Of a stretch of 28,672 nucleotides of DNA, positions 13,603 through 22,544 are shown piece after piece (position 1 is the first letter of the stretch; every line of letters begins with the position of its first letter). Where the stretch lies: contig CAUZFZ010000140.1 of the NCBI GenBank assembly GCA_963579025.1, positions 1-28,672 of the forward strand. The letters are read 5' to 3'. Source of the stretch: CAUZFZ01 sp963579025 (GTDB taxonomy: Bacteria > Planctomycetota > Planctomycetia > Planctomycetales > Planctomycetaceae). The notes under the pieces are model-generated. The model worked only from the letters and a program-made list of their open reading frames with translations. It did not search any database and was not told the origin of the DNA. The position numbers were made by a program, and so were the translations under genes.

Positions 13603-14787
13603 TCAGTTGGCGACGAACTGCAGAATGCGGGCTGCATGTCCCTTGCTGGCCGCGTTCTTTGTCTCGCTGATTCGTACGCGCACCGTGTGCTCGCCAGATT
13701 CCAGGTCGGCGTCAAAGACCACCGTGCGCGGATAGTGAAGGCCGCGACTGAAGCGGTGAAACAGGTCGTGACGGTGGAACAGACCACCGTCAACGCTGAC
13801 CTCGACGGCACCCGCGTCAGGCCCGGCCAGCACGTAAACACCGATGGCTCGGCCAGAGAATGTCAGCGTGGCAACGGCTCCGGGTTGTGTTGAGCACAGC
13901 AGTGGTGCCGTTGTAAACCGGCTGCGTTTACCGCCTGGCAGGTTCTTCCAATCGGGCACCTGTAGCTTCCAGCCGTCGGCCGGGTCCGCCTTCGCGGGAT
14001 CAATGAAGCGGCCGTCTCCATAGTTACCAGCGTCGATCGGACGATCGGGCAGGGAATGGGCTGCCGGCTTCGCACCGGCGGGCAATGGATCGCTCCACGC
14101 CGCCAACAGCATTTCCTGAATCATGTCAGCGCAAATGCGGTTTCCTGCCGGGGCGGGGTGAGTGCCTCCGAAGACCTTCCAGGTCAGTGTGCCCGCCGTA
14201 ATTCGTTCGGCGACTTCGCGCGCCAGATGAATCGTCGGAATGCTGTAATGCTTTGCAACGGTCGCATGGGCATCGATCGAGACGGGAACCATACCCTGTT
14301 GCAGAAGATCGCGCATCCCGGGATTGACGAAGTACGTCACGATGATGTCCATGTTGGGATTGTGACGTCGACATTGGCGGATGATGCCTTCCAGCCCTCG
14401 AATACACTCGCGTCGAGCATGCCCCGCGTCCTGATCGTCGTTGACAGCAAACTCAACGAAAAACAGATCGACAGGATCGGCCGACAGAACATCGCTGCTC
14501 AGTCGAAACGCGCCGGTCGTGGAACACGTTGACGAGATTCCGGCCGCTGTGAATGTGAATTCCGTCTTTGGAAACTGCTTCTGCAGAAACTCACAGACCA
14601 TCGGTCGGTAGCCGTTCATCTCGGTGATGGAACCACCGATGAACGCGACATGCCCTTTGCCGGTCGTCTCAAACTGAATCCGGGAATTGGCAACCGAACC
14701 GCGTAACTGCGCGTTCTGTTCCGCGGCCTCGGCACACAGCGGATGAACTGTCAGCAGACAGACGATCGCGAAACGTGAAATGCGCAT
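13603..14787 (-). CDS. Secreted SGNH/GDSL-family hydrolase
   Basis: 394 aa from the ATG at 14787, preceded by AGGA at suitable spacing; an upstream in-frame ATG at 14820 would hide the signal peptide. The leader MRISRFAIVCLLTVHPLCAE is followed by AEA-AEQ cleavage. Block I is FIGGSIT, with the nucleophile Ser about 53. FVEFAVNDDQDAG carries the Asn/Asp of block III, and GGTHPAPAGNRICAD carries the candidate catalytic His. About 130 C-terminal residues form an added beta-rich region (VATLTFSGRAIGVYVLAGPD, SGEHTVRVRISE), like a carbohydrate-binding or jelly-roll domain. The likely activity is an ester hydrolase, perhaps a polysaccharide deacetylase acting outside the cytoplasm. It lies 29 bp after the epimerase-like gene, so the two may be co-transcribed. 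Confidence 0.82.
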   Translation of the reverse strand: MRISRFAIVCLLTVHPLCAEAAEQNAQLRGSVANSRIQFETTGKGHVAFIGGSITEMNGYRPMVCEFLQKQFPKTEFTFTAAGISSTCSTTGAFRLSSDVLSADPVDLFFVEFAVNDDQDAGHARRECIRGLEGIIRQCRRHNPNMDIIVTYFVNPGMRDLLQQGMVPVSIDAHATVAKHYSIPTIHLAREVAERITAGTLTWKVFGGTHPAPAGNRICADMIQEMLLAAWSDPLPAGAKPAAHSLPDRPIDAGNYGDGRFIDPAKADPADGWKLQVPDWKNLPGGKRSRFTTAPLLCSTQPGAVATLTFSGRAIGVYVLAGPDAGAVEVSVDGGLFHRHDLFHRFSRGLHYPRTVVFDADLESGEHTVRVRISETKNAASKGHAARILQFVAN

Positions 14788-14816
14788 GGCAGTTCCTGAC
14801 TTCGACCGGAGATGCA

Positions 14817-15686
14817 TCAAATTGACGTCTGACTTATCGCGTGCGGCAGTCCCTCGTCAATCGTCGGAAACTGCAGTTCGACGCCCAGTTCGTTTCTTAA
14901 TCGTGAATTGCAGCAACGCTTGCCGAGTCCGTGGGTGTGTCGTCCCACGGCGGCGTCATCGAATTCTGGAGCCGACGCGTCGAGCAGGCCTGCGAGGCGG
15001 GCATAGTAATCGCGTCGCCGAACCGGTCGGTCGTCGCTGACAAGATAGGCCAGCTGCAATGTCGCGGCATCGGCGGCGGCAATCACGGCACGGACGGCAT
15101 CATCGACATGGATGAGATTCAGCCAGGCATCGGCAGGTCCGGGCAACGCTTTCCCCGAGCGAATCGCTTCGATGCGTGACAGCAGGCGATCGGGTCCGTA
15201 GATGCCTGCCAGTCGCAGCACACTGCCGCTTGTCGTCCGCGATTCACTCAACCGATCGCGGACTGCCTGTTCCGCAGCGACGCAGATGAGCCCGCCCTCG
15301 TGCTCTGGCTGACACACCGAGGCTTCATCAACATCCTCGCCATGCTGTTGTCCGTACACGCTGGTACTGGAAACGTGCAGAAATCGGCCGCATCGATCGA
15401 TAGTCTGATCCAGAACGTGTCCCAATCCGTCGACGTAAACGTCACGCTTCGACGGGCCGGCGTTCCGATCGAATCCCACGGCATGCAGGACGGTGTCGCA
15501 TTCGGGCAACGATGCCAGCGATGCCGGTTGAGTGACGTCACCCAGCAACGGTCGAATTCCGTGCTGCTCAAGACGTCGGACGCCGTCGGCCGAGCGGGTC
15601 AGTGCCCACACAGTGTCGCCGCCTTCGACCCACACGCGGGCCACTCGTCCGCCAAGATAGCCACAGCCGATAATCAGACGTTGCAT
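14817..15686 (-). CDS. NAD(P)-dependent epimerase/dehydratase-family protein (atypical extended SDR)
   Basis: 289 aa. The Rossmann signature IIGCGYLGGRVARVW lies at 5-19, in the YeeZ/atypical SDR style, followed by LGDVTQPASL, TVLHAVGFDR, FLHVSSTSVYGQQHG with Ser/Tyr of the active-site region, VLRLAGIYGPDR and WLNLIHVDDAVRAVIAA, the usual substrate-site loop. The YxxxK Lys is not evident after SVYGQQHG, as in atypical SDRs, so catalysis is uncertain. Likely cytoplasmic. The downstream SGNH hydrolase follows at once. A role in nucleotide-sugar modification is possible but not shown. Confidence 0.85.
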   Translation of the reverse strand: MQRLIIGCGYLGGRVARVWVEGGDTVWALTRSADGVRRLEQHGIRPLLGDVTQPASLASLPECDTVLHAVGFDRNAGPSKRDVYVDGLGHVLDQTIDRCGRFLHVSSTSVYGQQHGEDVDEASVCQPEHEGGLICVAAEQAVRDRLSESRTTSGSVLRLAGIYGPDRLLSRIEAIRSGKALPGPADAWLNLIHVDDAVRAVIAAADAATLQLAYLVSDDRPVRRRDYYARLAGLLDASAPEFDDAAVGRHTHGLGKRCCNSRLRNELGVELQFPTIDEGLPHAISQTSI

Positions 15687-15805
15687 GGTCAGTCGCAGCG
15701 TACCGGGCGGAGTCCACCAGTCGCTGGAGTTCAGGCTTCAGGCTGCGACAGCGCCGAGCAGTCTGAAAGCTGGACCCCAGCAAGCGGTACTCCAGGGAAT
15801 TGAAT

Positions 15806-16252
15806 TCACCCGGCCGTCTGTTCGGCGCTCTGCTGGATGTGACAGTGGCCGCTGCACAGCTTGCAGGACACATTCATGCCCAGGTACTTCGGAGCGACCC
15901 GCAGTTCTTTCACGCAATGCGGACACGGCATGTAAAACGCCTTGATACGCACGCGCGGATCAGACAGGTCGAGTTTGAACTGGCCGCTGCAGAATTTGCA
16001 TGCGACTCCCGATCCCGCGTACTTCTTGTTGATTCTCAACTCCCGCTCGCAATGCGAGCAGAGTACGAAGTAGCCAGCGACTTCGGCGTCCATAAGGCTT
16101 TCGACCTCCTTCAGTTCGAAAAATCCCGGAATTTCGACATCACTTCGGTGTAGATCCGGGTTGAGCAAAGCTCGGCAGAACTGACAGTGAACCAGGTTGG
16201 CGGGCATGTCCTGTCCGCAGTCGGGACAGTTACCTCCGTTCCAGGTAGCCAT
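15806..16252 (-). CDS. Triple zinc-ribbon protein
   Basis: 148 aa with three Cys4 units: CPDCGQDM...CQFC (9-29), CSHCERELRINKKYAG...CKFC (about 65-88) and CPHCVKELRVAPKYLG...CKLC (about 109-133). The second and third units are clear repeats of one another. A linker with IPGFFELKEVESLMDAEVAG separates the first. There is no signal peptide or membrane helix. Such ribbons bind zinc and often serve protein-protein or nucleic-acid contacts; in planctomycetes related ribbons sit at the N-termini of larger proteins, while here they stand alone. The start is supported by GAGGA 8 bases before the ATG. The target is unknown. Confidence 0.75.
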   Translation of the reverse strand: MATWNGGNCPDCGQDMPANLVHCQFCRALLNPDLHRSDVEIPGFFELKEVESLMDAEVAGYFVLCSHCERELRINKKYAGSGVACKFCSGQFKLDLSDPRVRIKAFYMPCPHCVKELRVAPKYLGMNVSCKLCSGHCHIQQSAEQTAG

Positions 16253-16804
16253 TTCGATGTCCTCAATTCAGTCTTCAGTTGACGCACGTGGCAGAGACAT
16301 CGACTTCCTTGAGTCGTCTGGACTCTGTTGATTCCACGATTTCATGCCCGCAAGAACCGTAACTCCAGCCAATCGGCCGGAACATGTCGGACGCAGACAA
16401 CATTGGATGAGTTGCCTGAATCTCGAACATGTCTCACAGAATCCCCAATCTGTCGGGCTATGTCCAGCTTCACCTGACACGCGATTCAAAACGTTGCGGT
16501 AAGGCGTGCTTCGGGCGATCAGTGGAAGCTGGCGTGTTGATCTGGCTCCTGTTCGTTTCCACGGATCGAATCTGAAGTCGTTTGACGGATACCTGTTGTG
16601 TTTGAATACCCTCGTGGAGTTGCGTGACAGATCGGTGTTCGACATCCTGACCCGGGATGACTGGAGTTCCGATTGCCGCCTTTCAATGAGGTGCGCCGGG
16701 ACGGTCCAGTCCGAATCACGCCCGTCGAAGTCTCCGGGGGGCGGGCCACTCCGAGTTTCGTCGTCGCTGTGTCACCCCGTTAGTCTCATGCGAGCCGTGC
16801 TGCC
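16253..16804. other. Divergent intergenic region, no gene seen
   Basis: 552 bp between the zinc-ribbon gene (-) and the HEAT-repeat gene (+). Open frames here (for example 16268-16645 on the minus strand) lack a ribosome site and domain-like sequence. I see no strong repeat. Confidence 0.5.
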
Positions 16805-18292
16805 ATGGCAAAAGTGCCGGGATTTATTGCGCGCACTGGTTTTCTTCCGGACGCGATACGCTTGCGGGCGGTCGAGCGGTTGCTCGAAGCGCGAACGCCC
16901 GAGGCAACTGCCGAACTACTCCAACTAATGGCATCGCCTGATGAGTCGATTCGTGCGGCGGCCACCGAAGGGGTCAGCACTTTGGGACGCCTCGTGGTTC
17001 GACCAGCATTGCAGCAGTTAGGCGTTCCCGTTCTGGCCCGGCAGCTTGCAGCGCTGGAAGCACTGATGATCGTCGGTCCTGATTCCGCGGATGCGTTTTC
17101 GACGCTGTTTCACGGACTCGGCACGGCCGGTCCGCAGGTCCGCACCAGTCTGTTGAAAGCAATTGGAGCGATCGGCCCGGCCGCTCGAGACGCGGTTCCG
17201 AAACTGATCGAGGAACTGGATGCCCACAGCGCGTCGGATGTCGCCGCTGCCGCCGAGGCGCTGGGTCGCATTGGCCGTGATTCCACCGGAGCCGTGCCCA
17301 AACTGATCGCCTTGGTCGGACACCCCGACAAACAGGTACGAGACTCTGCCGGTGACGCCGTGGGACGGATCGGGCCGATCACCAAAGCATTTGTGCCGAA
17401 GTTGCTGAAACTGCTGGAACGAGAAGCAGACACGGGTGTCCGAGTGGCGGCCACCGAGGCGATCGGGCATCTGGGTACTGATGCCAATCGGGCCGTTGAG
17501 CCACTGTCCCGGTACGTGACCGACAAGTCGCGAGATCTGCGACAGGCCGTCATTGAAGCGCTGGGGAACATCGGTCCGGCGTCGCTGGCCGTCGAGGATG
17601 TCATCGGGAGTTGTTTCGACGCGAAAGACTGGGGCGTGCGCGAGGCAACAGCTCGTACGTGCGGTCAGATCGGTATCCAGAAGCCTGAGTCTATCAGGAG
17701 GCTATGTGGCCTGTTGCGGGACGATCGAGGGAGCGTTCGGCGGTCGGCAGCGGAAGCCGTAGGACTGGTCGGAGGCACCGCGGCCGAAGCAGCACCCCAA
17801 CTGGCGACACTTCTGGGCGACAAATACCACGCCGTCCAACAGGCGGCTGCACGGGCCCTTGGAAAGGTCGGTCCAGCAGCGGGCGAGCAAACGAGTGAAA
17901 TCGTCAAGCTGCTGCAGTCCGAAGATGAGATGCAGCGTGAATCGGCGGCGCTCGCGCTGGGATGCATCGGACCTTCCGCATGTGCCGCTGCCCCGGATCT
18001 GGTCCGCACGATGACCGATCCCGAACCGCGTGTCGCCCGCGAAGCTGCCCAGGCACTCGTCATGATGGGAGCCAGCGCTCGCGAAATTGTTCCCTATATG
18101 TCCGAGCTGTTTCGAGTCGGCGACACGACAGTCAAACTGCTGGCTCTGCATACGCTCACTCAAATGGCAGTCTATGCCGGACCAGCGTTGGGGGCCGTTA
18201 AGAGGTGCCTCACCGACTCAAACTCGGAGGTCCGGTCGACCGCAAAATCAACGCTGGCTCTGATCATCCAGGTCGGCGATACCGGTATGTAG
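16805..18292 (+). CDS. HEAT-repeat scaffold protein
   Basis: 495 aa made almost wholly of HEAT/PBS-lyase-like helical repeats of 35-40 residues with a recurring pattern like A...ALG.IGP.A..AVP.L..LL. Examples are AIGAIGPAARDAVPKLIEEL, ALGRIGRDSTGAVPKLIALV, AVGRIGPITKAFVPKLLKLL, ALGKVGPAAGEQTSEIVKLL and ALGCIGPSACAAAPDLVRTM. I count roughly twelve. There is no signal peptide, enzyme motif or membrane segment. Such solenoids bind proteins; PBS-lyase-like members can act on bilins, but nothing else here suggests that. It begins a plus-strand series ending with phosphatidylserine decarboxylase, though a 190-bp gap follows. The start codon has no clear SD. Confidence 0.88.
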   Translation: MAKVPGFIARTGFLPDAIRLRAVERLLEARTPEATAELLQLMASPDESIRAAATEGVSTLGRLVVRPALQQLGVPVLARQLAALEALMIVGPDSADAFSTLFHGLGTAGPQVRTSLLKAIGAIGPAARDAVPKLIEELDAHSASDVAAAAEALGRIGRDSTGAVPKLIALVGHPDKQVRDSAGDAVGRIGPITKAFVPKLLKLLEREADTGVRVAATEAIGHLGTDANRAVEPLSRYVTDKSRDLRQAVIEALGNIGPASLAVEDVIGSCFDAKDWGVREATARTCGQIGIQKPESIRRLCGLLRDDRGSVRRSAAEAVGLVGGTAAEAAPQLATLLGDKYHAVQQAAARALGKVGPAAGEQTSEIVKLLQSEDEMQRESAALALGCIGPSACAAAPDLVRTMTDPEPRVAREAAQALVMMGASAREIVPYMSELFRVGDTTVKLLALHTLTQMAVYAGPALGAVKRCLTDSNSEVRSTAKSTLALIIQVGDTGM

Positions 18293-18482
18293 GCTTGGCA
18301 CATCGCGTTCGTAGTAACCGCATTCATGCGGTTCGGACTCCACACAAATCAAAGAACGTTGATGAGGCATCAGGAGCGGGCGCCGCGAATGCCGTTTGCG
18401 CCACCAGATCATCGACGTGGCTCGCGACGTGTGCTACGAAAGAGGGCCTGAAAGCAAACGTCCGCGCAAATGGAATCTCAGC

Positions 18483-18860
18483 ATGCGTTTTTTCGAATTG
18501 AATCACGTCGCCCTGCACGTGGCAGACGTACCCGCCAGTTGCCAGTTCTACGAGACCATTCTGCAACTGGACGCCCTCCCGCGTCCGAACTTCGACTTTC
18601 CCGGCGCGTGGTTCCAACTGGGGGAAGTCCAGGAACTGCACCTGATTGGCCGGCGCGAGGAAGCTGTGACCGTCGCTGGCAGCCGCAGTAATCACTACGC
18701 CCTGCTCGTTGATGACATGGACGAATGGGAATCGCATTTGCAGTCGCACGACGTTGAGTACGAACCACGTCGCTTCCGACCTGACGGGGCCCAGCAGATC
18801 TTCCTCCGCGACCCGGACGGTCACGCGATTGAACTCTGCACACGGCCGGCTTCGAACTGA
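18483..18860 (+). CDS. VOC (glyoxalase/bleomycin-resistance) fold protein
   Basis: 125 aa from the ATG at 18483, where the fold begins; the frame is open further upstream (to 18396) but that part is not domain-like. It has the beta-alpha-beta-beta-beta pairs of one VOC unit pair: LNHVALHVADVPASCQFYET with metal-ligand His8, FDFPGAWFQLGEVQELHLIG, HYALLVDDMDEWESHL and IFLRDPDGHAIELC with the terminal metal-ligand Glu. Such metal enzymes include glyoxalases, dioxygenases and fosfomycin or bleomycin resistance proteins; the substrate cannot be told. The next gene starts 20 bases after its stop, so the two are probably co-transcribed. Confidence 0.88.
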   Translation: MRFFELNHVALHVADVPASCQFYETILQLDALPRPNFDFPGAWFQLGEVQELHLIGRREEAVTVAGSRSNHYALLVDDMDEWESHLQSHDVEYEPRRFRPDGAQQIFLRDPDGHAIELCTRPASN

Positions 18861-18880
18861 TCGCTGCTCGAAAGTCACTC

Positions 18881-19303
18881 ATGCTGCATCGACTCCAACT
18901 GCCGAGCGCGATACTGGTTGTATTGGCCGCGTGTTTTCTCGCCGTCCCGGACGGCGTTTCCGCTCAGACGCCGCCTGAAACGGTCACCAACCTCGAATCA
19001 GACGCCAATGCAGACACGGTCATTGTTGCCGAAGATGCGGAACGGACGACCGCTCCGGTTGAAGTCATCGATCCAGACGAGCAGAAGCGTCAGATGGCAG
19101 TCGCGGCCCTGCTGATTCTTTGTCTGGTGTGTGTCGTGTTCCTGTTCCTCATTCTGTCTGTCGTCATGTGGTCCAAGCGCATGCGTCGCCTGGTCAATCA
19201 GCCGCTGCCCGATCAACACCCCGGCGATCCGCTGTGGTATCTCCGCAAGCCCGACTCGAATCCGGTCTCTCAACGGAATCCGGTCAATGACAGTGAAGAG
19301 TGA
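18881..19303 (+). CDS. Small single-pass membrane protein
   Basis: 140 aa. A signal peptide (MLHRLQLPSAILVVLAACFL to about VSAQ) is followed by an acidic, probably extracytoplasmic segment of about 45 residues (TNLESDANADTVIVAEDAER), then a transmembrane helix at about 70-93 (VAALLILCLVCVVFLFLILS) and a basic cytoplasmic side (KRMRRLVNQ) with a Pro/Asn-rich tail. No catalytic motif is seen. It lies 15 bp before the phosphatidylserine decarboxylase gene and 20 bp after the VOC gene, so it is likely part of that operon. Function not recognised; a membrane partner of the decarboxylase is possible. Confidence 0.75.
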   Translation: MLHRLQLPSAILVVLAACFLAVPDGVSAQTPPETVTNLESDANADTVIVAEDAERTTAPVEVIDPDEQKRQMAVAALLILCLVCVVFLFLILSVVMWSKRMRRLVNQPLPDQHPGDPLWYLRKPDSNPVSQRNPVNDSEE

Positions 19304-19318
19304 GTTCGATCCCCACAT

Positions 19319-20329
19319 ATGAATGAATCAACTGCTGCGCCGACGGGCGACCGACTGCCTCTGGAACCGATGGACCCGCAAGTCCGAGACATCCAGCCTG
19401 GCGGCGGAATCATCATTCATCTGGAGCAGACCTGGGGGCGCGTCCGCCGCTGCTGGCTGAAAGCGTTCCGCAAGGGATACGTCGAACGGATGCGAGCCTG
19501 TCGCAAAGGCGAGCCCACCGGAGTGCCGCACGAGGTGCTCGATTCCCGCGATCTGAAGTTTCACCGCAACCAGACCGATTGCCACTGGGACGCATCCGAC
19601 GACCCGTTTACCTGGCGCGACCGCCTGCCATTCGCCCGTGTCGGAATGGCTGAGCTGTTTGTGTTTCTGACGCTGTTCTGGACACCAGCCGCCGCGCTGC
19701 TGGGAGTGTTGCTGACACGCGACATCGCTCCCGCCTGGCTGACTTACGTGCTGTGGACAGCCGACGTCGCCTTGTGGTTGCTGGGCGTCGAAATGCTGTG
19801 GTTCTTCCGCGATCCGCACCGCGTCGTTCCGACAGGTCCAGGCGAAGTGATCTCACCGGCCGATGGCAAGGTCGTGCATATCGAGGATGTGCAAGACGAG
19901 TTCATCGGCGGTCCGGCAATCGAGATCGGCATTTTCCTGTCGGTCTTCAACGTACACATCAACCGCTCACCCGTCGCCGCGCGTGTCATTGGACTGAAAT
20001 ACAAACCCGGCAAGTACCTGAACGCGCTGCGTCCCGAGTCCGCACGTGAAAACGAGCAACTGGCCATTCGACTCGAAGAGCACACGGCCCCGCACCGTCG
20101 CATGATTGTGCGTCAAATCACCGGAGCCATCGCCCGCCGCATCGTCTGCTGGTTGAAGCCGGGTGACGAACTGGATCGAGGCGAGCAGGTCGGCATGATC
20201 AAACTCGGTTCCCGCACAGAACTGCTGTTGCCCAAAGAAGACGGCCTGGAGCTACTGACGAAAGTCGGTGACAGCGTCACAGCCGGATCGTCGGTACTGG
20301 CCCGATACCGCTCCGGGATTTCAACGTGA
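19319..20329 (+). CDS. psd: Phosphatidylserine decarboxylase with extended membrane N-terminus
   Basis: 336 aa. The C-terminal 170 residues are the PSD core: VISPADGKVV near 178-187, LSVFNVHINRSPV with His213, RQITGAIARRIVCW and the self-cleavage site KLGSRTELLLP. Cleavage between Gly297 and Ser298 would convert the Ser to the pyruvoyl cofactor, and LGS-type sites occur in short bacterial/archaeal-type PSDs. The enzyme turns phosphatidylserine into phosphatidylethanolamine. Short-type PSDs are usually 200-230 aa; this one has about 110 extra N-terminal residues plus two hydrophobic helices (around 112-132 and 140-160). The first 100 residues are soluble and basic, of unknown role. It ends the plus-strand series; no phosphatidylserine synthase gene follows. 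Confidence 0.92.
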   Translation: MNESTAAPTGDRLPLEPMDPQVRDIQPGGGIIIHLEQTWGRVRRCWLKAFRKGYVERMRACRKGEPTGVPHEVLDSRDLKFHRNQTDCHWDASDDPFTWRDRLPFARVGMAELFVFLTLFWTPAAALLGVLLTRDIAPAWLTYVLWTADVALWLLGVEMLWFFRDPHRVVPTGPGEVISPADGKVVHIEDVQDEFIGGPAIEIGIFLSVFNVHINRSPVAARVIGLKYKPGKYLNALRPESARENEQLAIRLEEHTAPHRRMIVRQITGAIARRIVCWLKPGDELDRGEQVGMIKLGSRTELLLPKEDGLELLTKVGDSVTAGSSVLARYRSGIST

Positions 20330-20379
20330 ACGACGTCCTGCGTTCAAACATGGTCTGAGTCGATGGCTGGGTTGGCACT

Positions 20380-21486
20380 TTAGCCCGTGGGCCGCAGGAC
20401 AGAGTCGATCACCTCGTATGCCTCTTTCCGCATTTCGTCCGGAAAGCTGTGTTCAGCGTCCGGATGTCGAATTGTCAGGCTGTCTTTGGCGCCGAGTAGC
20501 TCATACACGGGCCGTGCCGCGGCCGCGCATCGGTCGACGCTCTTCCAGCGGAAGTTGCTGTCGCCCAACGGGGCGTTCACAAAGCACGGACGCGGTGCCA
20601 GTGCTCCGAGCATTTCCTGGAAGTCGAACGGGATGTCGTTCAGCTTGCCGCGGTAGTTCGACATCCGCGGCATGTAGCGAATCTGGCACCATCCTCGATC
20701 GAAGTACCACACGCGCTCGGCTCCGTCGTAGTAGTCGGTGTAGGAGTCGAATCCGCAACTGCTGGCCAGCACGGTGATGCGTTGATCAAACACCGCCGTG
20801 TAGATCGAATTGTGTCCGCCGAGCGAATGTCCGATCGCGCCGAACCCGCGGGAGTCATCGACGCTATCCAGCGAGGCCAGCAGATCGAGTCCGCGTGAGT
20901 TGTCCCAGATGGCCTTCATCGTGCCGCTCACATAGCCAGACCCGCCCAGATTCGGCCAGTAGTTCGCCAGGTGCGGATACGACGGCGACAGCGTGACATA
21001 ACCGCGTTCGGCCAGTTCCGCCCCGTACCCCCGTCCGGCACGACCGCCGAGTCCCACGACGACCTTATGTCCGACCGTGTTGTCCGTCGGATGCAGACAC
21101 AGCACCGCCTGAGTCTTCCGCTTGCCATCCAGCACGTCTTTCGGAATACACAGATATGCTGGCGTGCGTGTATCCGAGTCTGACTGATACGTAATCAGCC
21201 GCCGCACATAGGAGCCGGCGTCGGCTTCCTCTTCGACCTTAATGTCCAGCGGCACGCGTCGGTCGTCTCCGGGGAACGGACCCATGACGGCCTGCATACC
21301 CTGCAGGATTTCCGCGCGGCGCTTTTGCCAGTCAGCAGCGGTCTTCACCGGCAGCGCACCACCGTCCGGACCGCGAAACTGCATCAGGTTGTCGCGATCC
21401 AGTCTGGCCGGCGATTCCGCCCGGGTGGTCGTCGGGATCGCGACGATTGAAAACAAAACAAGCACGGTGTGGGCACGGTGGCTCAT
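20380..21486 (-). CDS. Secreted alpha/beta-hydrolase (acetylxylan-esterase-like)
   Basis: 368 aa from the ATG at 21486, 7 bases after AGGGAG; the upstream in-frame ATG (21492) is too close to that site. A signal peptide (MSHRAHTVLVLFSIVAIPTT, then TRAES) opens it. The hydrolase fold shows in PAYLCIPKDV, QAVLCLHPTDN (oxyanion side), YVTLSPSYPHLANYWPNLGG, the nucleophile elbow AIGHSLGGHNSI with Ser near 221, and DAEHSFPDEMRKEAYEVID with the catalytic His. This shape is shared by planctomycete dienelactone-hydrolase and acetylxylan-esterase relatives. It probably removes acyl or methyl esters from polysaccharides outside the cytoplasm. It faces the PSD gene convergently and is alone on its strand. 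Confidence 0.85.
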   Translation of the reverse strand: MSHRAHTVLVLFSIVAIPTTTRAESPARLDRDNLMQFRGPDGGALPVKTAADWQKRRAEILQGMQAVMGPFPGDDRRVPLDIKVEEEADAGSYVRRLITYQSDSDTRTPAYLCIPKDVLDGKRKTQAVLCLHPTDNTVGHKVVVGLGGRAGRGYGAELAERGYVTLSPSYPHLANYWPNLGGSGYVSGTMKAIWDNSRGLDLLASLDSVDDSRGFGAIGHSLGGHNSIYTAVFDQRITVLASSCGFDSYTDYYDGAERVWYFDRGWCQIRYMPRMSNYRGKLNDIPFDFQEMLGALAPRPCFVNAPLGDSNFRWKSVDRCAAAARPVYELLGAKDSLTIRHPDAEHSFPDEMRKEAYEVIDSVLRPTG

Positions 21487-21492
21487 GGTCAT

Positions 21493-22180
21493 TCTCCCTG
21501 CGATGAAACAGCAGCAACCCTTGTCTCATAGAAACGCTGTGACATTCGTCGAAAAACCCGACATTGCAACTCAGTCTGGTCACACGGTTTGCGAACCGTG
21601 ACACAACTATGATGCGGACACCAGCAGACGGACGTATCCAGGGAATCAAAAACAGGGTAGACTCTTGGGATTGAAGAGATGAGGAATGCTTTGCGCAAGT
21701 CTCAGATGCCTGTCTGAGAAGCACAGTGGTGTTTGGAATTGTGGCCTTCGAATTCGCCGCGGCCGCATTGTGACTTGAGACGCCGAGTCCAGGACCCAAA
21801 CGATCGCAGTGTGTCCCTGGTTAATGCGACGCGGGTCAGTGCCCTGTTTTCTGCTTTCTTCAACGCCCGCTCAACTGCAGTCCGGAACACGACGCCTCGG
21901 GCTGTTGAGGGCTGTTGAGGGCTCTCGACTGACTGTCGTGTCTCGGTTGTTCCCACGGTTATCGTCGCGACGTCAAATGTCGCTCGACGCCGCGAAGATC
22001 GGGCGAGTTTTCCGTGGTCAACGACAGATGTGAGATCGGACGGATATCGCTCGGTCATATCCCGTTTGTCCGGGGACTGGCGGGGTGCCGAACCAGTCCA
22101 CTCTGCGCGTGTTTTTTTCAGGTCGGTCGCACGGTGACATGCTGCTTCCGGCCTAACGTTTCTCGATCAGGGAGAGTCGT
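21493..22180. other. Intergenic region without a convincing gene
   Basis: 688 bp. A hairpin CACGGTT-TGCG-AACCGTG at 21583-21600 lies about 100 bp upstream of the hydrolase start. Two 10-bp direct repeats of GGGCTGTTGA begin at about 21899. The minus-strand frame 21702-22058 is open but looks random in composition. Confidence 0.5.
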
Positions 22181-22450
22181 ATGTTGACGGTAACCGAATC
22201 TGCGTGGAAACGACTTTCACAACTGCAGTCCACCCGCCCTGGCGTGACGACGATGCGTCTGACTCACACGGACGGACTCGTGAAGTGTCACCGTGGTGTC
22301 CAGAAGAAACGTGATCTGATCATCGATCATCCCGGCCGCCCGACATTGGTGATGACCGCGACGGTCGCGGAAGACCTCAACAGTCGCACGCTCGATGCTC
22401 GGGAAACGGATCGTGGTCCACGCCTGCGTCTAAAGCAGATTAGCCCCTGA
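22181..22450 (+). CDS. Small HesB/IscA-like fold protein lacking cluster cysteines
   Basis: 89 aa, with GGGAGAG before the ATG. The pattern MLTVTESAWKRL...GVTTMRLTH.DGL, followed by a strand pair and a middle LVMTATVAEDLNSRTLDARE, resembles the HesB-like (A-type carrier) fold common in planctomycetes as stand-alone small proteins. The three conserved cysteines of IscA/HesB are absent; the only Cys is in VKCHRG. Iron-sulfur transfer is therefore unlikely and the role is unknown. The family call is from pattern and length only. Confidence 0.55.
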   Translation: MLTVTESAWKRLSQLQSTRPGVTTMRLTHTDGLVKCHRGVQKKRDLIIDHPGRPTLVMTATVAEDLNSRTLDARETDRGPRLRLKQISP

Positions 22451-22544
22451 ATCTGGACTTTCAGTGTCAATCTTTTGAGATTCAACCACCACCAGTCGAA
22501 TGCCCGAAACAACGGGCACGCAACACAGGAACCACCCACACTCA

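Noticed and set aside
16268..16645. 125-codon minus-strand frame with several Cys
   Set aside because: No ribosome site, composition like random translation, no repeating Cys spacing. It lies in a divergent intergenic region.
21702..22058. 118-codon minus-strand frame
   Set aside because: No RBS or domain pattern, Arg/Thr-rich in the way of a chance frame in GC-rich DNA.
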